Below are positions 55,453-64,000 of a stretch of DNA of 64,000 nucleotides, piece after piece; positions within the stretch are counted from its first letter, which is position 1; each line of letters opens with the position of its first letter. A program made the translations under genes and the position numbers. Source of the stretch: Pseudoalteromonas sp. Scap06 (GTDB lineage Bacteria; Pseudomonadota; Gammaproteobacteria; Enterobacterales; Alteromonadaceae). The stretch is taken from the NCBI RefSeq assembly GCF_013394165.1, contig NZ_CP041330.1, positions 2,410,501 through 2,474,500 of the forward strand, read 5' to 3'. The notes beneath the pieces are model-generated. The model was not told the origin of the DNA. It was given only the letters and a program-made list of their open reading frames with translations, and searched no databases.

Positions 55453-57455
55453 GGTTTATTATAGTTTTCAATAAACTCTAAATAAATACCTTTTACATGC
55501 TCATGAAACGCATCAATACATGCATTTATAAATCCTGTACGCATTTCTAAATCATTGTAATAATAGCTACTTGTCATAATGTAAGCTTGAAAATATCTAA
55601 AAGTTCCCTGAATCAGCCAATAAACTACATTATCGTCTGCGGTGCTATTACGTAATGTAAGTAATATTTTATTTTGTAAATTAAACGCATCAGCAAGCTG
55701 CTCACGTGTTTCAAAATGTTGAGAAGTAATTGATAACAGCTGCTCAAGAACATCTTTGGTTCTAGCTTTTATAGCTTCCATTTTATAGTTAACGTTACCA
55801 GCAGATAATTGCTCTAAAGAAGTAGCCCTATTAAGTAGCTCTGTTATTTTATCTTGCTTATTACTAATTGGCTTCATATCAGTAATATCTTCAATACGTT
55901 TAGGCTCAGAATACTTTATAAATGCACCATTGGCCGTATTAAATACTTTAACATTGAGGTTTTTTTGGAGTAATAACTCTAAGTTACCCTTTGATGAGTC
56001 AAATATAGGAATCGTAAAGACCTCTTCGGTAAAATTACCTTTAACAATAAATGCTCCCTCAATACCTTGCTCAACCACTTTTTTATGCTTAAAGTCATTA
56101 TCAAAATAGATACTATGTTTTGAATGATGATGCTCTTTAGATACAAAGCCTAAGTCAGTACCAACTAAATATACTTTCTTAAACCCCAACTCAATAGCTG
56201 TAGCAAGTGCTGTATTCGATACTGTTGGGTTACTGTAGTCAGGGTAGGTAAATTGCTTTTTTGTATCCAAAGCACGAATAAGACGACCGCCTGCATCATT
56301 TAATTTTGATAACAAATGCGCACTTTTAAAGCGCTTTAAAATGCTATCGTATACCGTATTAAGTGCAACAATATTTATCTCATTTAATTTTATCTTTAGT
56401 CCAGAGACGCGATCTATTGACTCCACCCATTCTAGCAGCCCTGCGCCTCGCTCCATTTCTATGTGAATATCAGGTTTAATATTATTACTAAGTAAGGCTC
56501 TTAATGCTGTACCACAAGAAATAATAATGATGTCACCCTGATTTTTTTTCAAAAACTCAATCGCATCATCAAGAGAGGGACCATTAGCAACAATAAATAC
56601 AGAATGTTCTTGCAGAGTGTTATTTACTAACTCAGGCTTTTTCAATACTGGAAACTTTTCATTTAAATTAGCCAGAGTATGAGATACACCTATTATTTCA
56701 TCTTCAAAAAAACCCCAGCCTGCAGACCAACGATGTCCGATACTTTTAATACGCTCAATTGTTTTCTCAATCAGTGGGCTATTATAATGCTTTAAGAAAA
56801 GAATTTGACTGAGGTTAAAATGACCCTGATTAAACAAAAACTTAGAAATTTCGTTAATCACTCCATCTTCACCACCAGAAACACGTATTGAAAATTGCCC
56901 ACCATTGGCAGTGCATTTATCAAAAAGCGGCTTTAATTCGATACAATGTAAAAGTGCATAGAAGGTATCTTTACTCGGCTCAAATAAAAACACATTAAGT
57001 ACATCTTTTTTCTTGAGTAACTCTTCTATCTGATAGCCTAACCCCCCACCTAAAAAACAAACAAAGTCGAGGCGCTTTTCTTCAGCAGGGTTATTTATTT
57101 TATTATCTGTTTCAGCGGTACGTACGTTGTAAATTGATTTTAATAGCGCAGCATGTTCAAAAACAATATTTGTGTCATCTTGGTGATTTATTTGATATTT
57201 GAAGTAAAGCGGGTTTTCTAGAAACTGAATAACTTGCTGTTTAGCGAATTCTCTAGGCTCATCTTGATAAACGAACTCATTATTGTTAAACAAGTTAGCA
57301 TTGCCCATTTCATCGATTGCAACACCAGTATCGCTTGGCGTGTAATCTTTAAATGTTTCATAAATAGCCGGCATTTGCTCTTGAAGTAGAGCTAAATTTG
57401 CAAGCAGGGTTGCTTGCAACATCATTTTTGTTAATTCTTGCTGATTAGCGTCCAA
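55440..57455 (-). CDS. Motility-associated factor glycosyltransferase (Maf)
   Basis: A 671-residue Maf-family protein with the central MAF_flag10/DUF115 domain (about 270-450: SVFIVANGPSLDDAIEFLKKNQGDIIIISCGTALRALL, KVYLVGTDLGF) between N- and C-terminal helical domains. Maf proteins transfer CMP-pseudaminic or legionaminic acid onto flagellin before export, which matches the convergent Pse operon. The start is TTG at 57455 with GGAG six bases upstream; the nearby GTG is out of frame. It follows fliD by 12 bases. Confidence 0.92.
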   Translation of the reverse strand: MDANQQELTKMMLQATLLANLALLQEQMPAIYETFKDYTPSDTGVAIDEMGNANLFNNNEFVYQDEPREFAKQQVIQFLENPLYFKYQINHQDDTNIVFEHAALLKSIYNVRTAETDNKINNPAEEKRLDFVCFLGGGLGYQIEELLKKKDVLNVFLFEPSKDTFYALLHCIELKPLFDKCTANGGQFSIRVSGGEDGVINEISKFLFNQGHFNLSQILFLKHYNSPLIEKTIERIKSIGHRWSAGWGFFEDEIIGVSHTLANLNEKFPVLKKPELVNNTLQEHSVFIVANGPSLDDAIEFLKKNQGDIIIISCGTALRALLSNNIKPDIHIEMERGAGLLEWVESIDRVSGLKIKLNEINIVALNTVYDSILKRFKSAHLLSKLNDAGGRLIRALDTKKQFTYPDYSNPTVSNTALATAIELGFKKVYLVGTDLGFVSKEHHHSKHSIYFDNDFKHKKVVEQGIEGAFIVKGNFTEEVFTIPIFDSSKGNLELLLQKNLNVKVFNTANGAFIKYSEPKRIEDITDMKPISNKQDKITELLNRATSLEQLSAGNVNYKMEAIKARTKDVLEQLLSITSQHFETREQLADAFNLQNKILLTLRNSTADDNVVYWLIQGTFRYFQAYIMTSSYYYNDLEMRTGFINACIDAFHEHVKGIYLEFIENYNKPAKA

Positions 57456-57467
57456 AGTTCACTCCGC

Positions 57468-58892
57468 TTAACTTGATTTCTTAACCACCCCTGGTAGGTT
57501 AGCTAATTGTTGTTGTAAATAGCTGCCTGTTGAATTTAAATTGGCCACTAATAAATCCATTGCATTGTATTGGCTATATAATCGTTCTTCATATTTGGCC
57601 ATACGAATATTAAATTTTTCTACATCAGTTTCTAGTTTAGAAAGCTGTGATTCACGACCTTCTATACGTGAACTAATAATACCATCAGAAGCCGTATAAC
57701 CCTTAATAACAGTATCAAGCTGTGCAACAAAACCGCCTTTATCTTTTTCACCTACAAAAAAGGTTTGTAAGGCTTGAGGATCCTTTTCTATCGCAGCTTT
57801 TAATGCGTCAGAATCAATACTTAATTTACCAGAGCGCTCCGTTCTAATACCAAAATTAGCTAAAAAATCAGTGTTACCATTTCCCGTACTAAATTCTGAA
57901 GTTAACAATGAGCGCACCTGATTAACAGACCCTCTTAATAAAGAGTCTCCGGCAAGCGCCCCTACGCCCTCTTCAGCACTTGAGCGTCCCAGCTGTTTCG
58001 ATAAATCAATAAAGGCATTAAATTTGTCTACAAATGAGTTCAAACCTGTTGTAATATTTTTGTTATTTTCAGTTATAACAGCTTTACTTAAATCATCGTC
58101 AGTGCCATGCATTTTTTTTGCATTAATGGTGACGCCTTCAATAACATCTTTAAACTCATTAGTACTGCTTGAAGCCACAAGCGTACCATCTATAGTGATA
58201 GAAGCATCGGTTGCTGCAGTTACCTCATTTAAATTTTCGGCATACGTTGTTGAAGTCGTATCACTATCATACGCCAAACGAGATAAACCTAAAAGATCCG
58301 TATTGCCACCGTCACCAGCATCATCGACTACTATTTTTATAGCATTTTCCGCGCCGGTTTCTTTACTCGACAATACCAATCGCTGACCGGTGTCATCAGT
58401 GATAATGGTGGCGTTTACCGAGTCATTATCAACTGAATCATTAATCGCATCACGAATATCGGCAAGCTTTGCTGTATCTGACACAGTAATATCAAAACTG
58501 TTAGAACCAGAGCTGATCGTTAGCTTACCCTCACCCACAGCTTCATCGCCAGCTATAGCATCTGATGTTAGCTTATGGTTTTCGGCCAAACTATTAACTT
58601 TAATTGAGTAATTATTGGTTTGTGCATCTTTTTCAGAACTTAAAGTAACAAAATCATCACTGCCACTAATTGTTCTCTTTTGAAACTCCTCAACAGAGGA
58701 TAGTGACTCCAATGAGCCATTCAGCTCCTCTAAAGACGCTTTTAGTGTTCCAACAGCAGATATATCAGTCGTGAAATTAGCTTGCTGTTTTGTTACTCGA
58801 GCTTGATAAGGGGACTTCTCAGCATTGACTAAAGCACTTACAATTTCGTTTACTTGAAGTCCTGAACCTATACCTGTAAATGAAATAGCCAT
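57468..58892 (-). CDS. fliD: Flagellar cap protein FliD
   Basis: Filament cap that guides flagellin polymerisation, 474 aa. The N-terminal D0 region is ISFTGIGSGLQVNEIVSALVNAEKSPYQARV, a variable beta-rich middle follows, and the C-terminal FliD domain ends LYSQYNAMDLLVANLNSTGSYLQQQLANL. It follows flaG by 29 bases. Confidence 0.96.
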   Translation of the reverse strand: MAISFTGIGSGLQVNEIVSALVNAEKSPYQARVTKQQANFTTDISAVGTLKASLEELNGSLESLSSVEEFQKRTISGSDDFVTLSSEKDAQTNNYSIKVNSLAENHKLTSDAIAGDEAVGEGKLTISSGSNSFDITVSDTAKLADIRDAINDSVDNDSVNATIITDDTGQRLVLSSKETGAENAIKIVVDDAGDGGNTDLLGLSRLAYDSDTTSTTYAENLNEVTAATDASITIDGTLVASSSTNEFKDVIEGVTINAKKMHGTDDDLSKAVITENNKNITTGLNSFVDKFNAFIDLSKQLGRSSAEEGVGALAGDSLLRGSVNQVRSLLTSEFSTGNGNTDFLANFGIRTERSGKLSIDSDALKAAIEKDPQALQTFFVGEKDKGGFVAQLDTVIKGYTASDGIISSRIEGRESQLSKLETDVEKFNIRMAKYEERLYSQYNAMDLLVANLNSTGSYLQQQLANLPGVVKKSS

Positions 58893-58921
58893 AATTGTTG
58901 CCCTCTTAAATTACTGAAATA

Positions 58922-59308
58922 CTAAACTTTAAAATCAACCAATACGCCCGTGGCTTCTGCTAATTTGGCCACTATACCTAATACTTCTTCTGACGGATAT
59001 TGCTTAACTAAGTCACCACTCTCTTTATCGATAACCTTGATTACATTACGGCCAGAGTCTTCGTCTACTTTAAATTGAAGACTGCGGTTCATTTCACCCA
59101 TAAAATCCTGCAATTGCTGTACCACCTTTTCTAGCTTTTCAGGTGATAACTCAGTTTCAGAGACTTCGTTTCTACTTGCAGCAGTAGGGGTGGTTGTATT
59201 CTTCTGTTCATCAACATTTTGCTTAACTTGAGATGGGGCTTGATAACTTGAGGTAACCTCACCTTTTTGAGCTGAGTTGATGTTTAGATTTAAACTTTGC
59301 GTTTCCAT
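58922..59308 (-). CDS. flaG: Flagellar protein FlaG
   Basis: Small protein of 128 aa affecting filament length in polar flagellates. A disordered Gln- and Thr-rich N-terminal half precedes the FlaG domain (VVQQLQDFMGEMNRSLQFKVDEDSGRNVIKVIDKESGDLVKQYPSEEVLGI). It is located between flagellin and fliD as usual. No sigma-28 or sigma-54 site was recognised directly before it, so some readthrough from the flagellin transcript is likely. Confidence 0.94.
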   Translation of the reverse strand: METQSLNLNINSAQKGEVTSSYQAPSQVKQNVDEQKNTTTPTAASRNEVSETELSPEKLEKVVQQLQDFMGEMNRSLQFKVDEDSGRNVIKVIDKESGDLVKQYPSEEVLGIVAKLAEATGVLVDFKV

Positions 59309-59356
59309 AATTCGCTCCTACTATAAAGCGATATAAAGCTTTATACCTATACAAGA

Positions 59357-59378
59357 AAGGAAGGGTTACCCCTTCCTT
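59357..59378 (-). terminator. Terminator or attenuator after the downstream flagellin
   Basis: Nine-pair hairpin AAGGAAGGG / CCCTTCCTT with a 4-base loop, 31 bases past the flagellin stop. The following minus-strand bases (TCTTGTATAGG) contain few T in a row. It may stabilise the abundant flagellin mRNA end and let some transcription pass into flaG-fliD-maf. Confidence 0.6.
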
Positions 59379-59408
59379 AGTAGTTAAAGTATAGAGCTTA
59401 TTGTTAAA

Positions 59409-60857
59409 TTAACCTAATAAGCTAAGTGCTGCCTGCGGTAACTGGTTAGACTGAGCTAAGATTGTTGTACCAGCCTGTTGCATAATCTGGTTTTTCGTTA
59501 GCTTAGCTGTTTCTGCAGCGTAATCGGTATCTTGTATACGGCTTTTAGAAGCTGATACGTTTTCTGATACGTTTGAAAGGTTTGCTATGGTAAAGCCAAA
59601 GCGGTTTTGTACCGCACCTAAATCTGCACGCTGTGCATCAATCTGAGCAAGAGCAGCATCGATTGCTTTAATCGCATCTTGCGCACCAGCTGAAGTCGCA
59701 CCTGAGATATCCACAGACTCAACTGAAGTTAACTCACTTGTACCACCTGTAGATGCAATATCAGCACCTGCAGCACCTTTACCAAACAGTTCATTTGCGC
59801 TCGTACCAGATATACCAATTTTATCTGCAGAGCTTAAGTTAAGCTCTGCTGAAACGCTGAGCGAACCTGCGGTGCTAGCAACAGCTTGACCACCGATAGT
59901 GAAAGCACTTGTATCGCCAGCGCCAGTAACATCAATACCATCGATATTTGTCGCTTTAAACGTAATTTCATCTTTAGCTTCATCAAAAACAGCATCATAA
60001 CCATCAGCTTGCATCTCATTAGCAAGACGCGCCATATCACCACCAAAGTCACCTAGGTCATATGAATCAACTGCAGTGGCACCCTTTTTAATCTCAATTA
60101 CTGATGAACTTCCAGCTTTGATAGCACCAATTGTAGTTTCAAGTTTAGCTTCGGCATTTACACCAGAACCAGATGAATTTATTGTATCAGCAATTGTTGC
60201 CGCACCTTGGTTAGCACCAACAGATACATCTGTGCCATTGATACTTAATGTATCTGCTGAAGTTACAATATTACCGGCTAGGTTAACCGTTTGAACATCC
60301 CCAAGCGCAGAAACTGTCGATGTTGCCGCACCTTTGATTTCATTCGCACCGATAGCATCAGCAGATACGTCACGAAGGCTTACGTTGATTGTTTCATTAG
60401 CGTTTGAACCCACTTGGAACTGCTTAGTACCAAATGAACCATCTAATAAGCTAGTACCACCGAATTTAGTAGTTTCTGCAATACGCGTTAATTCTTGTTG
60501 TAATGCGCCTACCTCTTTTTGAAGGGCCGCACGTGCATCAGCATCATTTGAACCATTCGCTGATTGTAGTGCTAAGTCACGCATACGTTGTAGAATATTT
60601 GATGACTCTGTCATCGCACCCTCAGCGGTTTGCGACATTGAGATACCGTCATTAGCGTTTCGCTGAGCAACACCTAAACCATTAATTTGTGAAGATAGAC
60701 GGTTAGCAATTTGTAGACCAGCCGCATCATCTTTCGCGCTGTTAATTTTCATACCAGATGAAAGACGTTGCATTGATGTGCCTAACGCATCGCTAGATTT
60801 TGATAAGTTTCTTTGTGCATTTATTGATGCAACGTTAGTATTTACTGATAAAGCCAT
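59409..60857 (-). CDS. Flagellin (sigma-28-type gene)
   Basis: Filament protein of 482 aa. The N-terminal D0/D1 is highly conserved ([54 protein letters not shown]), and the C-terminal D1/D0 ends [12 protein letters not shown] central variable region (about 170-390), rich in Ser, Thr, Gly and Asp, is the likely site of glycosylation by Maf. It is longer than Vibrio polar flagellins because of this insert. CAGGAG precedes the ATG. A sigma-28 promoter lies about 95 bases upstream. It is a close paralogue of the gene at 61075-62523. Confidence 0.97.
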   Translation of the reverse strand: MALSVNTNVASINAQRNLSKSSDALGTSMQRLSSGMKINSAKDDAAGLQIANRLSSQINGLGVAQRNANDGISMSQTAEGAMTESSNILQRMRDLALQSANGSNDADARAALQKEVGALQQELTRIAETTKFGGTSLLDGSFGTKQFQVGSNANETINVSLRDVSADAIGANEIKGAATSTVSALGDVQTVNLAGNIVTSADTLSINGTDVSVGANQGAATIADTINSSGSGVNAEAKLETTIGAIKAGSSSVIEIKKGATAVDSYDLGDFGGDMARLANEMQADGYDAVFDEAKDEITFKATNIDGIDVTGAGDTSAFTIGGQAVASTAGSLSVSAELNLSSADKIGISGTSANELFGKGAAGADIASTGGTSELTSVESVDISGATSAGAQDAIKAIDAALAQIDAQRADLGAVQNRFGFTIANLSNVSENVSASKSRIQDTDYAAETAKLTKNQIMQQAGTTILAQSNQLPQAALSLLG

Positions 60858-60950
60858 GTTATAACTCCTGATTACTTTCGTAATGTAACTAATTGATTTT
60901 AACCAAGAGCCATCACAATAAAAACCTGTTCAAGCTCCGTTCTAATTAAG

Positions 60951-60977
60951 TTAACGGCTGTTATAAAATTACCTTTA
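60951..60977 (-). promoter_or_regulatory. Sigma-28 (FliA) promoter of the downstream flagellin
   Basis: On the minus strand TAAAG (60977-60973), fourteen bases, then GCCGTTAA (60958-60951). This matches TAAAG-N14-GCCGATAA with one difference in the -10. Transcription should start near 60944, leaving an untranslated leader of about 87 bases before the flagellin ATG. Confidence 0.85.
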
Positions 60978-61028
60978 GCTTTTTTTTTAAAAAAACAGTA
61001 AAAACTTTTAGTTGATTGAAATACAAAC

Positions 61029-61060
61029 AAAAAAGCCAAGTATAAATACTTGGCTTTTTT
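61029..61060. terminator. Strong terminator after the upstream flagellin
   Basis: AAAAGCCAAGTA-TAAA-TACTTGGCTTTT: twelve pairs with a 4-base loop, flanked by A-runs and T-runs, 15 bases past the stop of the flagellin gene. On the minus strand TTTTTTGTTTG follows. It makes the two flagellin genes separate transcripts. Confidence 0.93.
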
Positions 61061-61074
61061 AATTTTAATTATTA

Positions 61075-62523
61075 TTAACCACCTAACAAGCTTAATGCAG
61101 CCTGTGGTAACTGGTTTGCTTGCGACAAGATAGTAGTACCTGCCTGTTGCATGATTTGATTTTTAGTCAACGTTGCAGTTTCAAGCGCATAATCAGTGTC
61201 TTGAATACGGCTACGCGAAGCCGATACGTTTTCAGATACGTTAGCAAGGTTGGCAATAGTAAAACCAAAGCGGTTTTGCACCGCACCTAAGTCAGCTCGT
61301 TGAGCATCAATTTGCGCTAATGCTGCATCAATTGCTTTAATCGCGTCTTGCGCACCATCTGAAGTCGCGCCTGAAATATCAACACTCTCAATACTTGTTA
61401 ATGAACTAGTACCGCCTGATGATTGTATTGCAGCAGCCCCTGTACCAAATAATTCATTCGCAGTGGTCCCTGAAATACCTATTTTATTCGCTGATGATAA
61501 ATTTAGCTCTGCGGACACACTAAATGAGTTCGCTGTGCTGGTTACTGCAGTTCCACCTATAGTAAAGCCACTTTGATCAGTGCCTGTGATATCAATACCA
61601 TCAACATCTGTGGCTTTAAAAGCAATCTCTTCAGTTGCAGGGTCGTAAATGGCATCATAACCTGCTTGTTGCATGTCATTTGTTAATCGCTCCATCTCAC
61701 CACCATAATTGCCTAAGTCAAATGACTTCTCAACTAAGCCATTTTTCTTAATTTCAATCACACCTTTACTGTCCGATGTGATCCCAGCAAAAGTGGTATC
61801 AATTTTAGCCTCTGCAACCACACCGGCGCCTGACTTGTTGATAGTATCTGCAATAACAGCCGCACCAGAACCACCAGCAATAACAATATCTGTACCGTTA
61901 ATATTAACCGTGTCCGCACTTGTACCATGATTTGTTGCTAAGTTAACAGTTTGTACATCGCCAAGCTTAGTATTTGCATCTGCGGCGTTGCCAGGTCCTT
62001 TAATTTCATGCGCACCAATTGAGTCTGCTGCTACATTACGTAAGCTTACATTAATGGTTTCATTCGCATTTGCACCTACTTGGAATTGTTTTGTACCAAA
62101 TGTACCGTCAAGTAAGCTGGTTCCACCAAATTTGGTAGTGTCTGCAATTCGAGTAAGCTCTTGTTGCAGGGCTGCTACTTCTTTTTGCAGTGATGCACGG
62201 TCAACTGCACTGTTTGACCCATTGGCTGATTGCAGTGATAAGTCACGCATACGTTGTAAAATGTTTGCTGACTCTTGCATCGCACCTTCAGCAGTTTGCG
62301 CCATAGAAATACCATCATTGGCATTACGCTGAGCAACCGTTAGGCCATTAACCTGAGACGTTAGTCGGTTGGCAATTTGTAAACCTGCAGCATCGTCTTT
62401 TGCGCTATTAATACGCAAACCAGATGATAGTCTCTGCATTGAAGTTTCAAGTGCCATGCTAGATTTAGATAGATTGCGTTGCCCATTAAGTGATGCAACA
62501 TTTGTATTTACGCTTAAAGCCAT
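61075..62523 (-). CDS. Flagellin (sigma-54-type gene)
   Basis: Second filament protein, 482 aa from this start. The same architecture as its neighbour: near-identical N- and C-terminal domains and a central Ser-, Thr- and Gly-rich region that differs by many substitutions and a few small insertions ([20 protein letters not shown]). The frame opens at 62544, but AGGAGA lies seven bases before the ATG at 62523, which gives the standard MALSVNTN start. A sigma-54 promoter lies about 80 bases upstream and no sigma-28 site was found. Confidence 0.97.
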   Translation of the reverse strand: MALSVNTNVASLNGQRNLSKSSMALETSMQRLSSGLRINSAKDDAAGLQIANRLTSQVNGLTVAQRNANDGISMAQTAEGAMQESANILQRMRDLSLQSANGSNSAVDRASLQKEVAALQQELTRIADTTKFGGTSLLDGTFGTKQFQVGANANETINVSLRNVAADSIGAHEIKGPGNAADANTKLGDVQTVNLATNHGTSADTVNINGTDIVIAGGSGAAVIADTINKSGAGVVAEAKIDTTFAGITSDSKGVIEIKKNGLVEKSFDLGNYGGEMERLTNDMQQAGYDAIYDPATEEIAFKATDVDGIDITGTDQSGFTIGGTAVTSTANSFSVSAELNLSSANKIGISGTTANELFGTGAAAIQSSGGTSSLTSIESVDISGATSDGAQDAIKAIDAALAQIDAQRADLGAVQNRFGFTIANLANVSENVSASRSRIQDTDYALETATLTKNQIMQQAGTTILSQANQLPQAALSLLGG

Positions 62524-62600
62524 TTTACCATCTCCTAGTTTCAATCAGAATGTGGTTCAAAATATTTAAGCAAAAACCACACTTTCTATAACCAGTTGAA

Positions 62601-62616
62601 TGCATTAGTTGTGCCA
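62601..62616 (-). promoter_or_regulatory. Sigma-54 promoter of the upstream flagellin
   Basis: The minus strand reads TTGGCACAACTAATGCAT. TGGCAC matches the -24 consensus exactly (GG at 62615-62614), ten bases follow, then GC at -12 (62603-62602). Transcription should start near 62591, about 68 bases before the flagellin ATG. Confidence 0.82.
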
Positions 62617-62743
62617 ACTAATAAAAAATAGTTAAATAACTGTTTTTTAATAAATAAATAGCGTTTATTGATACTTAAAATCAGAAGTTAGCATTTTTTT
62701 GACAGGAGAAAAAAGGGGGGTGACAGTTTTTTGCCGCTTCGTT

Positions 62744-62789
62744 AAGGCAAGTTATTACCTACTTTTCTCGTATAGTAATAACCTGCCTT
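62744..62789. repeat. Long inverted repeat between flgL and flagellin
   Basis: Fourteen of fifteen bases pair (AAGGCAAGTTATTAC / GTAATAACCTGCCTT) around a 16-base loop, ten bases after the flgL stop. There is no T-run directly after it on either strand. A C6T6 tract (minus strand) lies about 20 bases beyond. It may be an mRNA-stabilising 3' structure of the flgL transcript or an unusual terminator. Confidence 0.7.
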
Positions 62790-62798
62790 GGATGGTAT

Positions 62799-64000
62799 TT
62801 ATAAATAATCAAATAATGAAAGTTTAGCCAAGCGACCAAAAGTCGCTTGTGAAGCCTGTAAACCAGACTCATGTTTAGTGAGATCGCTGATGGCTTCAGC
62901 GGCATCAATCTCAATTAGGCTAGATCTGTTTTCTTGATTATTAATATCTAGAGCACTGTTTGAGTCGGTAACACGCTCAACTACATTCATACGCCCACCT
63001 AAACCAGCCTGAGTAAACACAATTTGCTCACTAGCATTTTTAAGCTGAATTAAACCATCAGATAATGCTTGGTTAATTTGCGTTTCATCAAGTTGTTCGT
63101 CATTTAGGCTAATGATCAAATCTTCTAGCGTATTAAGTACATTTTCTTTGCCTGGTTTTTCAAGAGTAAAATCAAGCTGTCCTGGTGCTGCCCCCTCAAG
63201 TTGAATTTCCATACCTGCAAATTCAATCGGTTCATCGGTTACTTCACCCGTAACGGGTGGTACAAGAGGATTACCATCACGTAATATTTCATATTGATCT
63301 GGCGCTGAAGGGGTCGCCCCAGGGATCACATTAACATTATAGGTATTGATCGTTGGAGAAATAAGCGGATCTGGATCTGAGTTATAATTATCTTTATGAA
63401 AACGGTCAAACTCGCCTTGGTTTTCAACATAAACAGTTCCAGCGGTAATGCCGCCTGTTGGCGTTCCATCGTTTGAAACTACATCGAGTCGCGCATCAAC
63501 TCGTTCAAATACATTGAAGCCATTATCGCTTGATTTGATCTCAACGCCTTTTGCGATCGTCACTTCGTGTTGGCCTTGATCGCCTTGATATTCGTATTTG
63601 CCATTGGTGCTATTAAATGTATAAGTTTGAATATCGTCTTGATAGCCAGAGAAAAGGTATTTCCCTCCTTCAGATTGACTATTCATTAAATTAAGCAGTG
63701 ATTTTTGCAATTCTTTTAGTTCACTGGCAACTGAAGCCAAATCACCTTTATCTAACGAACCATTGCCCGCTCGTATAGTTAACATTTGCGCTTCTAAAAT
63801 AGTGTCGTTCATACCTTGCAATAAACTTTCTTCGGTTTCTAAACGCCCTTTTAGCTGATTAATATTCTTCGTCAGCTGCTCATTAGTTTCTATTTTATTG
63901 GTGTACAACATACCTTGCGAAATAGCAGCAGGGTTTTCAGAGGTACTCAAATATTTTTGACCTGTATTAACGCGCTCCTGCGCACCAGCTACATTTTGTT
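62799..64000 (-). CDS. flgL: Flagellar hook-filament junction protein FlgL (cut by window edge)
   Basis: Adaptor between hook and filament. The reading frame stays open to the window edge with typical FlgL sequence (QNVAGAQERVNTGQKYLSTSENPAAISQG), so the first 20 or so residues lie outside and the TTG at 63950 is not the real start. The C-terminal D0 helix ends LQASQATFGRLAKLSLFDYL. The central region (about 165-270) is an inserted Pro- and Gly-rich segment. flgK should follow to the right. Confidence 0.96.
   Translation of the reverse strand, partial: QNVAGAQERVNTGQKYLSTSENPAAISQGMLYTNKIETNEQLTKNINQLKGRLETEESLLQGMNDTILEAQMLTIRAGNGSLDKGDLASVASELKELQKSLLNLMNSQSEGGKYLFSGYQDDIQTYTFNSTNGKYEYQGDQGQHEVTIAKGVEIKSSDNGFNVFERVDARLDVVSNDGTPTGGITAGTVYVENQGEFDRFHKDNYNSDPDPLISPTINTYNVNVIPGATPSAPDQYEILRDGNPLVPPVTGEVTDEPIEFAGMEIQLEGAAPGQLDFTLEKPGKENVLNTLEDLIISLNDEQLDETQINQALSDGLIQLKNASEQIVFTQAGLGGRMNVVERVTDSNSALDINNQENRSSLIEIDAAEAISDLTKHESGLQASQATFGRLAKLSLFDYL

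Noticed and set aside
63901..63950. TTG at 63950 as the flgL start
   Set aside because: The frame continues to the window edge with conserved FlgL N-terminal sequence, so the gene is simply cut.

Overview
The window is a chromosomal segment of a marine gammaproteobacterium with a single polar flagellum system. Protein content, gene order and the low G+C base composition fit Pseudoalteromonas or a close Alteromonadales relative best. This is judged from recognition of the proteins, not from a database search. About 52 of the 64 kb belongs to one flagellar, chemotaxis and flagellin-glycosylation locus. No tRNA, rRNA, insertion sequence, phage or CRISPR was seen.

Layout. 1-2434 (minus): cytochrome c maturation genes ccmE (cut by the window edge), D, C, B, A. 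2548-5024 (plus): a two-gene operon with a second FliK-like protein and a free-standing copy of the FlhB C-terminal domain. 5052-19121 (minus): flhA-flhF-flhG-fliA-cheY-cheZ-cheA-cheB-motC-motD-parC-parP-cheW-DUF2802. 19193-32264 (minus): fliE-F-G-H-I-J, fliK-L-M-N-O-P-Q-R and flhB. 32421-34953 (minus): the two-component pair flrB-flrC. 35083-42819: the usual flrA-flrBC linkage is broken by about 8 kb. The interruption holds tag, a tightly coupled six-gene operon (aldolase, AMP-ligase, VOC-like protein, cyclase-family hydrolase, acyl carrier protein, AAC(3)-type acyltransferase), a methyltransferase and a DUF4910 protein. 43035-44471 (minus): flrA. 44840-55406 (plus): fliS, a fliT-like gene, then a pseudaminic-acid-type nonulosonate operon. 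55440-64000 (minus): maf glycosyltransferase, fliD, flaG, two flagellins and flgL (cut by the window edge).

How it works together. FlrA with sigma-54 should drive flrBC, and FlrC with sigma-54 and FliA (sigma-28) should drive later genes. I can read GG-N10-GC sigma-54 sites before flrB, fliE, fliK, flhA, fliS and the upstream flagellin. TAAAG-N14-GCCGATAA-type sigma-28 sites lie before fliS and the downstream flagellin. The nonulosonate operon lies behind the fliS promoters without a visible terminator, so flagellin chaperone and flagellin sugar are probably made together and Maf attaches the sugar. FlhF/FlhG set the polar site and number of flagella, and ParC/ParP hold the chemoreceptor array at the pole.

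Most interesting points. (1) CheA carries three copies of an acidic peptide closely resembling the CheY-binding N-terminus of this organism's own FliM. (2) The ACP-dependent six-gene operon inside the flagellar regulatory region looks like a small pathway for an uncommon acyl group, perhaps a flagellin glycan decoration. (3) The FliK2/FlhB-C pair. (4) The nonulosonate operon contains a formyltransferase, PIG-L deacetylase, class III aminotransferase and aldo/keto reductase beyond the standard Pse set.
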